49,170 nucleotides of DNA from an uncultured Lachnospiraceae bacterium (GTDB lineage Bacteria; Bacillota; Clostridia; Lachnospirales; Lachnospiraceae), in the NCBI GenBank assembly GCA_905203555.1, contig CAJKWK010000016.1, positions 1 to 49,170 of the forward strand. Direction: 5' to 3'. The notes beneath the pieces were generated by a model. That model searched no databases, was not told where the DNA came from, and saw only the letters and a list, made by a program, of their open reading frames with translations. The translations under genes and the position numbers were made by a program. Of the stretch, positions 7,790-16,981 are shown piece after piece (position 1 is the first letter of the stretch; each line of letters begins with the position of its first letter).

Positions 7790-9071
7790 AAATTATAAAA
7801 AAAATATAGAGGCGGTCTTGTTGGTGGGCTGCTTGTCTGCCGGCTGTCTGCTTGGATGTGAGCAACAGGAAATCATAGAAGAAACAAAAGAAGAGGAAGT
7901 AAAAATTCCAATGATTCTCACTGTCAATCCATCTACCGGGAAAAGAAACGAAGAAACTTTGATCAAGGCATTTAATAAAGAATACGAAGGAAAATGGGAG
8001 ATTGAGGTAGAGTGGAGCATGGAAACGGAGGAGGATTATCGTCAAAATCTGAAACGGCAAAATGTGACGGATACACTTCCGGCAGTCGTAACAGATATTC
8101 GGATGCTGCCCTCCTTTTATAAGAAAATGATAGAAGATAAGCGTCTGGAAGAATTTTCTCAATACATCAATCAAGACGAAGAGTGGAAAGCGATGATTGA
8201 ACCGGTTGTTTTGGAATCTTGTAGTGAGCCAACCGGTGAGATTTATCTGGCTCCGCTTAGTACAGCAGCTTTCTCCTGTTCTGGAGTGTTTTGGAATCAG
8301 GAATTATTTTCACAAGCGGGAATTGAAACGTTTCCAAAGACATGGGAAGATTTCTGGGAGTGCTGTGATACTTTGCAGTCTCATGGGATTACACCGCTTG
8401 CTCTTCATACAGAAGGAACGGCTTGGACTCCTATGCTGCTAGCGACGGCAGAGCTGGCAAGTACAGAAAACGGCATGGAATTTATGAAAGAATTGTATCC
8501 GGAAAGTTATCAAAATGCGGAAGGATACCGAATGGCAGAGACGTTGGTGCATTTATTTCAATATACAACTGCAGATGCAATGTACACAGATTTTGATACG
8601 GCTTATGTGAATTTCTTTTCCGGGAAGGCGGCTATGATTCCAAATGGGTATTGGATGATTGAACAGATTCCGGAAGGATGGGAGCAAAAAACAAGGTTTT
8701 CGGCATTTCCTGGTAATAAATTGATTTCATCTCCAGAGACGTTTGGGTGGGCATTGATTGAGGATTGTGAGACCCAGGTTAAAGAAGGGGCATTGGAGTT
8801 TTTTAAGTTCCGGACCCGGATGAATATGGAAGAAAAAGAATTGTTGTTTTCCGGAGACAGAAGTACTCTTCTTCCGGCAGAGCAGGATTATCTGGCGGCG
8901 TATGAAGGCCGGCCACAGTTTGTGCCGAATTATCAGGTGAAGTGGAATTCTATTTTGCAAGAAGAAATATTAGGAGAGGCGCTGCCGAATCTTGTAAAAG
9001 GGAAAATTAGCGTGGAAGAGTTTACCAGATTGGAAGATGAGAGTATTGAGCGGTTTTTAAAAGAACAGTAA
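7776..9071 (+). CDS. Extracellular sugar-binding lipoprotein linked to the two-component system
   Basis: A 431-residue solute-binding protein of the CUT1 (SBP_bac_1-like) type. The N-terminus has a basic stretch, a hydrophobic segment and lipobox LLGC with Cys28 as the lipidation site. The start ATG 7776 is chosen because GGGAGGGGG lies at 7756-7764; it overlaps the 3' end of the kinase gene. Family-typical aromatic and acidic residues occur throughout (for example GVFWNQELFSQAGI, IPNGYWMIEQ). It is not followed directly by permeases, and a second binding protein gene lies between it and them, so it may serve signal detection rather than uptake. The ligand is not predictable. Confidence 0.85.
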   Translation: MGTYRNYKKNIEAVLLVGCLSAGCLLGCEQQEIIEETKEEEVKIPMILTVNPSTGKRNEETLIKAFNKEYEGKWEIEVEWSMETEEDYRQNLKRQNVTDTLPAVVTDIRMLPSFYKKMIEDKRLEEFSQYINQDEEWKAMIEPVVLESCSEPTGEIYLAPLSTAAFSCSGVFWNQELFSQAGIETFPKTWEDFWECCDTLQSHGITPLALHTEGTAWTPMLLATAELASTENGMEFMKELYPESYQNAEGYRMAETLVHLFQYTTADAMYTDFDTAYVNFFSGKAAMIPNGYWMIEQIPEGWEQKTRFSAFPGNKLISSPETFGWALIEDCETQVKEGALEFFKFRTRMNMEEKELLFSGDRSTLLPAEQDYLAAYEGRPQFVPNYQVKWNSILQEEILGEALPNLVKGKISVEEFTRLEDESIERFLKEQ

Positions 9072-9188
9072 AGAGTTTATTTTTTTGCATTTCAGGTTTT
9101 TATTTTGTTATAGGATTTTGTGAAACGCTGGTATGATGTTCACAGAACAGAGGAAATGAAAAATTTCCGGAAAGGTGAGTGAACAATT
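9072..9188 (+). promoter_or_regulatory. Control region before the transporter genes
   Basis: TTTTGTTATAG near 9107-9113 recurs upstream of the response regulator gene near 4312-4322. TATGAT at about 9134 could be a -10 box with no good -35, again suggesting an activator-dependent promoter. The Shine-Dalgarno is AAAGGTGAG before ATG 9189. Confidence 0.35.
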
Positions 9189-10493
9189 ATGAAAAAGCGT
9201 AAAGTGATTTCCGTTTTACTGGCAGCAACTATGGTAGTAGGTATGGTATCAGGATGCGGAGGTTCAAAAGAATCGGCAGGAACAGATGGAAAAGAAGAGG
9301 CAAAAGGAAAGGTTTATTATTTGAACTTTAAACCAGAGGCAGATGAGCAGTGGCAGGAACTGGCTGAGGCTTATACGGAAGAGACAGGGGTTCCGGTAAC
9401 GGTGTTGACAGCCGCATCCGGTGAATATGAGAAAACATTGAAATCTGAAATGGCAAAATCTGAGGCACCGACGTTGTTCCAGGTGAATGGTCCGGTGGGA
9501 CTTGCAAGCTGGAAAGATTATTGCTATGACTTGTCAGGTTCCGATATTGCAGGAGAACTGACAGATGACAGTTTCGCACTGATGGATGGCGATAAGATGT
9601 CAGGAATTGCCTATGTAATTGAGAATTACGGTATCATTTATAACAAAGCATTATTAGAAAAAGCCGGATACTCAGCAAAGGATATTACAGATTTTGAGAG
9701 CTTTAAGAAAGTGGTAGAAGACATTACCGCAAGAAAAGATGAACTTGGATTCTCCGCATTTACATCTTCCGGTATGGATTCTTCTTCCGATTGGAGATTT
9801 AAGACACATCTTGCAAATCTTCCAATCTACTATGAATATAAGGCAGATGGAATCAATCAGACAGATGCGATCAAAGGTACATATCTGGACAACTACCGTC
9901 AGGTATGGGATTTGTATATTAACAATGCAACATGCAAACCAACTGAGATCTCTACAAAGACAGCAGATGATGCAACAGCAGATTTTGTAACAGAAGAGGC
10001 AGTATTCTATCAGAATGGTACATGGGAATATAACAACATTGCAGACGTAGGAGATGAGAATCTTGGAATTCTTCCAATCTACATTGGTGTAGAAGGAGAA
10101 AAGGAACAGGGCGTTTGTACAGGTACAGAAAACTATTGGTGTGTAAATGCAAAAGCGTCTGAAGAAGATATTCAGGCAACACTGGACTTCATGAACTGGT
10201 GTGTAACTTCTGAAATAGGTGCAGAGGCTATGTGCAAAGATATGGGATTTGTAATTCCGTTCGATTCTAATCTGGAGTCAGAGAATGTTCTTGTAAATGA
10301 AGCAAACAAATACTTAGACGAAGGAAAAACTCCTGTAACATGGGTATTCTCCACAATGCCTTCCGAGGAATGGAAGAACGGCGTTGGTTCTGCTTTGACA
10401 GCTTATGCAGCAGATCAGACAGATGCAAACTGGGATGCAGTTGTAAGTGCATTTGTGGATGGATGGAAGACAGAAATCGAAGCATCAAAATAG
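9189..10493 (+). CDS. ABC transporter sugar-binding lipoprotein (CUT1)
   Basis: A 434-residue solute-binding protein with a clear lipoprotein signal (MKKRK, hydrophobic core, lipobox VSGC with Cys23) followed by a Gly/Ser-rich linker. The mature part fits the bacterial extracellular solute-binding family 1: VTVLTAASGEYE, PTLFQVNGP, GIIYNKALLEKAGY, FYQNGTWEYNN. It captures an oligosaccharide or sugar outside the membrane and passes it to the two permeases that follow. A hairpin between this gene and the permeases probably lowers permease expression relative to the binding protein, as is common in such operons. Substrate unknown. Confidence 0.92.
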   Translation: MKKRKVISVLLAATMVVGMVSGCGGSKESAGTDGKEEAKGKVYYLNFKPEADEQWQELAEAYTEETGVPVTVLTAASGEYEKTLKSEMAKSEAPTLFQVNGPVGLASWKDYCYDLSGSDIAGELTDDSFALMDGDKMSGIAYVIENYGIIYNKALLEKAGYSAKDITDFESFKKVVEDITARKDELGFSAFTSSGMDSSSDWRFKTHLANLPIYYEYKADGINQTDAIKGTYLDNYRQVWDLYINNATCKPTEISTKTADDATADFVTEEAVFYQNGTWEYNNIADVGDENLGILPIYIGVEGEKEQGVCTGTENYWCVNAKASEEDIQATLDFMNWCVTSEIGAEAMCKDMGFVIPFDSNLESENVLVNEANKYLDEGKTPVTWVFSTMPSEEWKNGVGSALTAYAADQTDANWDAVVSAFVDGWKTEIEASK

Positions 10494-10520
10494 AAACAAC
10501 GGAATTGTGAAAAATGTGAT

Positions 10521-10554
10521 ACGGCGGGAAACGAAAGTGTACCCGCCGTTTTTT
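10521..10554 (+). terminator. Intra-operon terminator/attenuator
   Basis: ACGGCGGG (10521-10528) pairs with CCCGCCGT (10542-10549), followed by T5-6. It lies between binding-protein and permease genes and probably sets their expression ratio. Confidence 0.85.
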
Positions 10555-10574
10555 AAAGAAGGAGGGGCAATTTT

Positions 10575-11417
10575 ATGGAGAAAGCCATAAAACGTTATAT
10601 GCCGATTTTTGTGCTGCCGACTTTGTGCGCATTTATTTTAGGATTTATTGTTCCGTTCGTAATGGGAATCGGTTTGTCATTCTGTAAATTTACGACGGTA
10701 ACAGATGCAAAATTTGTCGGATTATCGAATTATGTAGATGCACTTCAGGACACTGTTTTTCGGCATTCATTCTGGTATACGGCATTGTTTGCCATTGTTT
10801 CACTGGCAGTAATCAATATTATCGCATTTGCATTGGCGATGGCGTTGACACAAAAGATGCGTGGAACCAATGTGTTCCGTACAATTTTCTTTATGCCGAA
10901 CTTAATTGGAGGTATTGTACTCGGATATATCTGGCAGTTGATTTTCAATGGAATTTTATCAAAGTTTGGTACAGCGTTGATGTTAAATGAATGGTATGGT
11001 TTTTGGGGTATGATTATCCTGGTAAGCTGGCAGCAGATCGGATATATGATGATTATCTACATAGCTGGTTTACAGTCCATTCCGGGAGATGTCATGGAAG
11101 CGGCACAGATCGACGGTGCATCAGGGATTCAGAGACTGTTTAAGGTGACCATTCCGATGATGATGCCATCCATTACGATCTGTATGTTCCTGTCCATTAC
11201 AAATGGATTTAAGCTCTTTGACCAGAACTTGTCACTGACGGCGGGTGAGCCGGCTAAGATGTCTGAAATGATGGCGTTGAATATTTTCAATACATTTTAT
11301 GGCAGAACCGGCTGGGAAGGTGTCGGTCAGGCGAAAGCAGTATTGTTCTTTATTCTCGTGGTAGGAATTGGAATGATTCAGTTACGGGCAACCCGTTCCA
11401 AGGAGGTGCAGCAGTAA
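10575..11417 (+). CDS. Sugar ABC transporter permease, MalF/UgpA type
   Basis: A 280-residue inner-membrane protein with about six hydrophobic helices and the cytoplasmic EAA loop EAAQIDGASGIQRLFKVTIP near residue 177, which contacts the ATPase. Shine-Dalgarno GAAGGAGGGG precedes ATG 10575. The next permease starts directly after its stop. Partner of the 9189 binding protein in CUT1 uptake. Confidence 0.92.
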   Translation: MEKAIKRYMPIFVLPTLCAFILGFIVPFVMGIGLSFCKFTTVTDAKFVGLSNYVDALQDTVFRHSFWYTALFAIVSLAVINIIAFALAMALTQKMRGTNVFRTIFFMPNLIGGIVLGYIWQLIFNGILSKFGTALMLNEWYGFWGMIILVSWQQIGYMMIIYIAGLQSIPGDVMEAAQIDGASGIQRLFKVTIPMMMPSITICMFLSITNGFKLFDQNLSLTAGEPAKMSEMMALNIFNTFYGRTGWEGVGQAKAVLFFILVVGIGMIQLRATRSKEVQQ

Positions 11418-12254
11418 ATGAAGAAAAAAGAGAGATTAAGTGCCATTGGAACCGGTGTATTTACGATATTGGGGTTGGTTTATATTGCACCAATCTTAAT
11501 TGTTCTGATGAACTCATTTAAGAAAAAAGTTTATATCAATAAGCAGCCTTTTACGCTTCCGGATTCTAAGACTTTGAATGGGTTTGAAAATTATCTGACG
11601 GCCATTGAGAAATATGATTTATTGGAAGCGGTAGGCTGGACAATTTTTATCACGGTGGGGTCTGTGTTGGTAATTCTGATATGTACCTCTATGTGCGCAT
11701 GGTACATTACTCGTGTAAAATCCGGATTTACGAAAAGTTTGTATCTGCTTTGCGTATTTTCTATGGTAGTGCCGTTTCAGATGGTTATGTTTACTCTGTC
11801 GCTGGTTGCCGATCGTACCGGATTGAATACACCATGGGGAATTATCATTATTTATCTGGGCTTTGGAGCCGGGCTGGCGGTGTTTATGTTCTGTGGATTT
11901 GTAAAGTCCATTCCTTTGGAAATTGAAGAAGCGGCGATGATTGACGGATGCAATCCACTTCGGATGTTCTTTTCTGTGGTACTTCCGATCATGAAACCGA
12001 CTTACATTTCTGTGGGAATATTGGAAACCATGTGGATATGGAACGACTTCCTGCTTCCGTATCTGGTGTTGGATTTGAATAAATATAAGACGATTTCCAT
12101 TGCGATTCAGTATATGAAAGGAAGTTATGGAAGAGTGGATATGGGAGCTGTTATGGCAGCGTTGATCCTTGCGGTTATCCCGGTAATTATCTTCTATCTG
12201 TCTTGCCAGAAACATATCATCAAAGGTGTTGCAGCAGGGGCTGTGAAAGGATGA
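11418..12254 (+). CDS. Sugar ABC transporter permease, MalG/UgpE type
   Basis: A 278-residue membrane protein with about six helices and an EAA loop (EEAAMIDGCNPLRMFFSVVL). It is adjacent to the first permease with no gap, and AAGGAGG for its start lies inside that gene's 3' end. No ATPase gene accompanies the set; CUT1 systems of Firmicutes often borrow a shared MsiK/UgpC-type ATPase encoded elsewhere. The operon ends at the hairpin at 12270. Confidence 0.92.
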   Translation: MKKKERLSAIGTGVFTILGLVYIAPILIVLMNSFKKKVYINKQPFTLPDSKTLNGFENYLTAIEKYDLLEAVGWTIFITVGSVLVILICTSMCAWYITRVKSGFTKSLYLLCVFSMVVPFQMVMFTLSLVADRTGLNTPWGIIIIYLGFGAGLAVFMFCGFVKSIPLEIEEAAMIDGCNPLRMFFSVVLPIMKPTYISVGILETMWIWNDFLLPYLVLDLNKYKTISIAIQYMKGSYGRVDMGAVMAALILAVIPVIIFYLSCQKHIIKGVAAGAVKG

Positions 12255-12269
12255 TTTGCTAAAAAAATA

Positions 12270-12311
12270 AAAGGGATACGTTTCGGATTGTGTGAAGGAA
12301 CGTATCCCTTT
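12270..12311. terminator. Bidirectional terminator between convergent genes
   Basis: AAAGGGATACGTT (from 12270) pairs with AACGTATCCCTTT (to 12311). T follows on the + strand, and the A-rich run before the stem gives a U-tract on the - strand, so it serves both the permease operon and the LysR gene. Confidence 0.88.
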
Positions 12312-12318
12312 TTTCAAT

Positions 12319-13212
12319 TTAAGGAAGAGGGGTTTCTGCAAGTTGATGAATCAGATCCGAAAAATCTTTCATCTGACTTGTATACGGATGACTGTGGTTA
12401 TAACATAAATAAAAATATCGGCTGATATTCATTGCATCGATGGGGCAGACTACAACGTCCCCTTTTTCAGCATATTCCTTGATACAGCGTGAGGAGAGAA
12501 TGCCGATTCCCAGATTGTGCCGAACAACATCGATGATTGCGGAACTGCTACAGGATTCCCATTTGGTAATAAAGGGGATGTGATTGCTGTGCATGATAGT
12601 TTCGAATATGGCGCGTGTTCCGCTCCCTTGTTCTCGCATGATGAAGATTTGATTTGCCAGATCTTCCATCTGTATGCAGGTTTTTGCGGCAAATGGGTGG
12701 AGGGGACTGCAGATGATTTCCAGATTATCTTGAAAAACCGGTTCTGTCTGTATTTCTTTACGTGTAATGATTCCCTCTACTAATGCAATGTCCAATTCGT
12801 TGTGCAGCATACGTTGCTCTATAAGATGCGTATTGTCAATGGATACGCTGACATCGATATCCGGATATTGTACATTGAGCCGGGTGACGATGTCGCTGAT
12901 CATTGTATTTCCAATGGTGAGTGTGGCGCCAATTTTAAGTGGGCGCTTGGAACTGAGATTTTTCATTTCCTGATCCAGACCATCGTAAAGTGCAATGATT
13001 TCTTTTGCCCGATCCAGCAGAAATAAACCGGATGCAGTGATTTTCAGTTCTTTGTTATGTCGTTCAAACAGGATCGTATCGTATTCCTTTTCCAGATCAA
13101 TGATAGTCTGGCTGACGGTAGGCTGTGCAAGATACAGTTTGTCGGCTGCCAGATTCATTTTTTTATATTCGGCGACTGCTGAAAAGATTTTAAGTTGTCG
13201 TAAAGTAGCCAT
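12319..13212 (-). CDS. LysR-family transcriptional regulator
   Basis: A 297-residue regulator with an N-terminal winged helix-turn-helix (MNLAADKLYLAQPTVSQTII) and the two-lobed effector domain typical of the family (LKIGATLTIGNTMISDIV, GIGILSSRCI). It is transcribed divergently from the flavoprotein/siroheme-reductase cluster, the usual position for a LysR regulator of its neighbours, with a 149-base shared control region. The effector is unknown; a sulfur or nitrogen oxyanion, or a pathway intermediate such as O-acetylserine in CysB-like regulators, would be plausible by analogy. Confidence 0.92.
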   Translation of the reverse strand: MATLRQLKIFSAVAEYKKMNLAADKLYLAQPTVSQTIIDLEKEYDTILFERHNKELKITASGLFLLDRAKEIIALYDGLDQEMKNLSSKRPLKIGATLTIGNTMISDIVTRLNVQYPDIDVSVSIDNTHLIEQRMLHNELDIALVEGIITRKEIQTEPVFQDNLEIICSPLHPFAAKTCIQMEDLANQIFIMREQGSGTRAIFETIMHSNHIPFITKWESCSSSAIIDVVRHNLGIGILSSRCIKEYAEKGDVVVCPIDAMNISRYFYLCYNHSHPYTSQMKDFSDLIHQLAETPLP

Positions 13213-13234
13213 AAAAATACCCTCGATATACAGT

Positions 13235-13272
13235 ATAGTAATTTTCCTATATTATATATCTAATATTACTAT
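13235..13272. promoter_or_regulatory. Inverted repeat in the LysR/flavoprotein divergent region
   Basis: ATAGTAAT (13235-13242) and ATTACTAT (13265-13272) are exact reverse complements separated by 22 bases of AT-rich sequence, close to the LysR start. Position and symmetry fit LysR recognition/activation sites; not proven. Confidence 0.45.
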
Positions 13273-13361
13273 TTTACAAAAAAAAGGGCAAGTAGTATCA
13301 TGGTTATAGTTGGTAAAAAAGGAAAATTATAAAAATCAAAAAGAAAACGGAGGGAACGGAA

Positions 13362-14987
13362 ATGAAAGTATTGGTACTTGGTGGTGTTGCGGCAGGAACC
13401 AAGGTTGCTGCAAAGTTGATGCGAGAGGACAGAAGCAACGAAGTCATTGTTTTGAACAAAGGTGAGAATATTTCCTATGCGGGATGCGGACTTCCATATT
13501 ATGTGGGACATGTGATTGAGGATGAAGCGCAGTTAATTGTTAATACCCCTGCAAAATATGAGAAACTGACGGGCGTAAAAGTGTATACAGAAACAGAGGC
13601 GATTGCGGTTTCACCGGAAGAGAAGAAAGTGACGGCGAAACATGTACGGACAGGAGAAGAGACAGTTTATGATTATGACAAGTTGGTGATTGCAGTTGGA
13701 GCAAGTCCAGTAAAACCTCCGATTGAGGGCGTGGATCTGGAGAACGTATTTTGTGTCAGAACTCCGGAAGATGCCATTCGTATCCGGAATCTGATTGATG
13801 GCGGAAGTGTGAAAAAGGCAGTTGTGGTAGGTGCCGGTTATATTGGATTGGAAATTGCTGAAAATTTAAAGGCGCAGGGAATCCGTCCGTTTGTATTGGA
13901 TATGGTTCCACAGATTTTGGCTCCGGGATTTGATAAAGAGATGGCTGATTTTGTGGAAGGAAAACTGACAGAGGCAGGAATCCCGGTAGTTACAGGAGTA
14001 CAGGTGACAGGGCTTGAAGGCGACGGCAAGGTAGAAAAGGTGCTGACTACAAAGAAGGCTTACAAGGCTGATATGGTAGTATTGAGCGCAGGTATCCGCC
14101 CGAATACAGCTTTTCTTGCAGATACCGGAATTGAAATGTTCAAGGGAACGATTTTGACCGATGATTTTGGACAGACCAATATACCGGATGTATATGCGGC
14201 AGGAGATTGTGCAATGGTACACAATGCAGTTACGGGAAAGGCTGCCTGGTCTCCAATGGGATCTACAGCGAATATTGCGGGACGATTGATCGCACAGAAC
14301 ATCATGGGGAAGGGGCTGAAATATCGTGGTGTTTTAGGAACTGCGGTATGTAAGCTGCCGGGCATCAATGTAGGAAGAACCGGTCTGACAGAAGAGCAGG
14401 CAAAAGCGGAAGGATTTGATGCAGTCAGTGTTGTAACGGTAGTAGACGATAAAGCACATTATTATGCAGGCGCCTCTTCCTTTATTATGAAAATGATTGC
14501 CGACCGTAAAACACTGCGTTTGCTTGGTGTACAGGTGATAGGAGCAGGAGCGGTTGATAAAGTGGTAGATATTGCAGTAACAGGAATAATGCTGAAGGCA
14601 GCCTTGACAGATCTGGCAGATATGGATCTGGCGTATGCTCCGCCGTTCTCTACCGCCATTCATCCATTTGAACATACCTTGAATGTTCTGATGAATAAGA
14701 TAGAGGGAAATTTCGAAACATTTACACCGGCTGAATATGCAGCAGGGGCAGCAGAAGGATATCGTGTGGTAGATGGCTGTCTGGTTCCATCAATCGAGGG
14801 AGCGCCGTATGTAGAACTGACAAATGTAGACGGTCCGGTGGCAGGTTTGGATCCGGAAGAAAAGCTGCTGCTTGTCTGCAACAAAGGAAAGAGAGCATAT
14901 CTGCTGCAGAATCGACTGAAATTCTATGGATATAAAAATACCCGCGTTTTAGAAGGCGGCATTACATTCAATGATGTAGAGGCTTAG
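13362..14987 (+). CDS. CoA-disulfide-reductase-like flavoprotein with C-terminal rhodanese-like domain
   Basis: A 541-residue pyridine nucleotide-disulfide oxidoreductase. It has an N-terminal FAD-binding loop (LGGVAAGTKVAAKL), a single redox cysteine Cys42 in SYAGCGLPYYVG as in CoA-disulfide reductases and NADH oxidases, an NAD(P)-binding segment (VVVGAGYIGLEIAENL), the second FAD segment (VYAAGDCAMV) and a dimerisation domain. The last ~60 residues resemble a short rhodanese-like domain with Cys506 in LLVCNKGKRAY. Known relatives reduce CoA disulfide or persulfides/polysulfide with NAD(P)H. The following siroheme reductase gene suggests it feeds electrons to, or handles sulfur from, that enzyme; this is inferred. 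Shine-Dalgarno GGAGGGAACGG is strong. Confidence 0.88.
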   Translation: MKVLVLGGVAAGTKVAAKLMREDRSNEVIVLNKGENISYAGCGLPYYVGHVIEDEAQLIVNTPAKYEKLTGVKVYTETEAIAVSPEEKKVTAKHVRTGEETVYDYDKLVIAVGASPVKPPIEGVDLENVFCVRTPEDAIRIRNLIDGGSVKKAVVVGAGYIGLEIAENLKAQGIRPFVLDMVPQILAPGFDKEMADFVEGKLTEAGIPVVTGVQVTGLEGDGKVEKVLTTKKAYKADMVVLSAGIRPNTAFLADTGIEMFKGTILTDDFGQTNIPDVYAAGDCAMVHNAVTGKAAWSPMGSTANIAGRLIAQNIMGKGLKYRGVLGTAVCKLPGINVGRTGLTEEQAKAEGFDAVSVVTVVDDKAHYYAGASSFIMKMIADRKTLRLLGVQVIGAGAVDKVVDIAVTGIMLKAALTDLADMDLAYAPPFSTAIHPFEHTLNVLMNKIEGNFETFTPAEYAAGAAEGYRVVDGCLVPSIEGAPYVELTNVDGPVAGLDPEEKLLLVCNKGKRAYLLQNRLKFYGYKNTRVLEGGITFNDVEA

Positions 14988-15033
14988 TGGAAAAGAATCC
15001 AGTATGGATATATAGGAAAAGGAGAGAAGAATT

Positions 15034-15984
15034 ATGCCATGTACAATCAATCCGTTGGAAGTAAAACGAGTAAAGGCACTTGGATTTTTAAATAATAAAG
15101 GAACTGATTTATTCAATGGACGTATTATTACAAGAAATGGAAAGATTACAGCAGAACAGACTGCTGTAATCGCTGAAGCGGCCAAGAAATTCGGAAATGG
15201 GGATGTAGAGTTTACGACTCGTCTGACCGTAGAGGTGAGAGGAATCCATTTCGATGATATTGAAGCGTTTCGCGAGTTTATAGCGCCGGCAGGATTGGAA
15301 ACCGGAGGAACTGGTTCTGTTGTGCGTCCGGTAGTGTCTTGTAAAGGAACAACGTGTCAGTATGGATTATACGACACTTTTGCGTTGACAGAAGAAATTC
15401 ATGAGCGTTTTTATAAAGGATATCATGACGTAAAACTGCCTCATAAATTTAAAATTGCAGCGGGAGGATGTCCGAATAACTGTGTAAAACCGGATCTGAA
15501 TGATCTGGGAATTGTAGGACAGCTGATTCCGGAATTTGATGAGGATATGTGCAATGGATGTAAAAAATGTCAGATTGAAAAACAGTGCCCGATGAAAGCT
15601 GCAAAGGTGGAAGATGGTGTGTTAGAAATCAATCAGGAGATTTGTAATAACTGTGGCCGGTGTGTAGGCAATTGTCCGTTTGATGCAATTGAAGAAGGAA
15701 CTCCGGGATATAAGATTTATATTGGCGGAAGATGGGGAAAGAAGATTGCACAGGGCAGAGCCTTGTCTAAGATTTTTACATCCGAAGAGGAATTGCTGGA
15801 CACCATTGAGGCTGCAATTCTTCTGTTCAGAGAACAGGGACAGACCGGAGAGCGTTTTGCAGATACGATTGCCAGAATTGGATTTGAGGAAGTAGAAAAG
15901 CAGCTGCTTTCCAGAGAGATTTTGGATAGAAAACAGGAAATTATAGATGCACAATTACATTTAGCAGGCGGAGCGACTTGCTAA
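15034..15984 (+). CDS. Siroheme/[4Fe-4S] sulfite-(or nitrite-)reductase-like protein with ferredoxin insert
   Basis: A 316-residue protein resembling anaerobic sulfite reductase subunit C (AsrC) and other short siroheme reductases. The coupled siroheme/[4Fe-4S] site is marked by C103-x5-C109 (CKGTTCQYG) and C146-x3-C150 (GGCPNNC). Between about 174 and 225 two ferredoxin-type clusters are inserted (CNGCKKCQIEKQC and CNNCGRCVGNCPFD). The enzyme would reduce sulfite to sulfide by six electrons, or nitrite to ammonia; sequence alone does not decide. No AsrA or AsrB partners are nearby; the flavoprotein just upstream is the likely electron source, and cysG downstream would provide the siroheme. 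Confidence 0.87.
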   Translation: MPCTINPLEVKRVKALGFLNNKGTDLFNGRIITRNGKITAEQTAVIAEAAKKFGNGDVEFTTRLTVEVRGIHFDDIEAFREFIAPAGLETGGTGSVVRPVVSCKGTTCQYGLYDTFALTEEIHERFYKGYHDVKLPHKFKIAAGGCPNNCVKPDLNDLGIVGQLIPEFDEDMCNGCKKCQIEKQCPMKAAKVEDGVLEINQEICNNCGRCVGNCPFDAIEEGTPGYKIYIGGRWGKKIAQGRALSKIFTSEEELLDTIEAAILLFREQGQTGERFADTIARIGFEEVEKQLLSREILDRKQEIIDAQLHLAGGATC

Positions 15985-16003
15985 GGTTAGACGGGAGAAG
16001 AGA

Positions 16004-16981
16004 ATGAAAAAATATTTTGCGGCTGTACTTGCACTGAGCATGGTGCTGGCATGTGGGTGTGCGGCTAATACAAATCAAGAAGAGACAGAATCAACGGAAA
16101 AAGCGACTCAGGTGTCAGAAGAAAAAGCAACGGCAGCAGTTACATTTACAGACGATATGGACAGAGAGATGACAGTGGAAAATCCGCAGAGAGTTGTCTG
16201 TCTGATCAGTAGTTTTTCAGATATCTGGTGCCTGGCGGGAGGTGCAGACCAGATTGTGGCGGCAACAGATGCTACCTGGAAATTTTTTGATCTTCCGCTG
16301 CGTGAGGATGTTGTGAATCTGGGACCTGCCAAGGATGTGAATATGGAACAGTTGATTGCCTGTGAACCGGATTTTGTACTGGCAAGCTGCGGGACAGACC
16401 GTAATGTAGAACTGGAGGCAACGCTGGACGAGATGGGAATCCCTACGGCATATTTCAACGTGGACAACTTTGAGGATTATCTGCGGGTTCTGGATATTTG
16501 TACACAGCTTACAGGGCATGAAGAGAATTATGAAAAATATGGTATAGATGTAAAAGAACAGGTGGAAGAGGTTCGTAAAAGAGTGGATGGACGGAATCCA
16601 AGTGTGTTGTATGTACGTGCTACAGGAAGCAGCTGCAAGATAAAGAATAGTGAAGAAAGTGTATTGGGAGAGATGCTGGCGGATCTGGGCTGTGTGAATA
16701 TTGCAGATCAGGATAACAGTTTGTTGGAACAACTGAGTGTGGAGAAGATCATAGAGCAGGATCCGGACTATATATTCGTTGTGATTCAGGGATCAGACCC
16801 TACAGATGCAGAAGCGATATTGGAAAGTACTCTGCTTAGTAATCCGGCATGGGGAACGTTGACGGCTGTAAAAGAAGGCAGATATTATGTAATGGATCCG
16901 AATCTCTATAACATGAAACCAAATGCAAGATGGGGAGAGGCATATGAAAAACTCGCAGATATTCTCTATCCGGAAAAATAA
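16004..16981 (+). CDS. ABC transporter substrate-binding lipoprotein (PF01497, FepB/BtuF type)
   Basis: A 325-residue lipoprotein with signal and lipobox VLAC (Cys17; Cys19 is an alternative), a Thr/Glu-rich linker, then the helical-backbone metal/siderophore/cobalamin receptor fold starting VTFTDDMDREMTVENPQRVV. Proteins of this class deliver ferric siderophores, heme, cobalamin or related ligands. It begins 19 bases after the siroheme reductase and is followed by a FecCD permease and an ATPase. In this siroheme-centred cluster a tetrapyrrole, iron or a sulfur compound are all conceivable ligands; none is shown by the sequence. Confidence 0.88.
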   Translation: MKKYFAAVLALSMVLACGCAANTNQEETESTEKATQVSEEKATAAVTFTDDMDREMTVENPQRVVCLISSFSDIWCLAGGADQIVAATDATWKFFDLPLREDVVNLGPAKDVNMEQLIACEPDFVLASCGTDRNVELEATLDEMGIPTAYFNVDNFEDYLRVLDICTQLTGHEENYEKYGIDVKEQVEEVRKRVDGRNPSVLYVRATGSSCKIKNSEESVLGEMLADLGCVNIADQDNSLLEQLSVEKIIEQDPDYIFVVIQGSDPTDAEAILESTLLSNPAWGTLTAVKEGRYYVMDPNLYNMKPNARWGEAYEKLADILYPEK

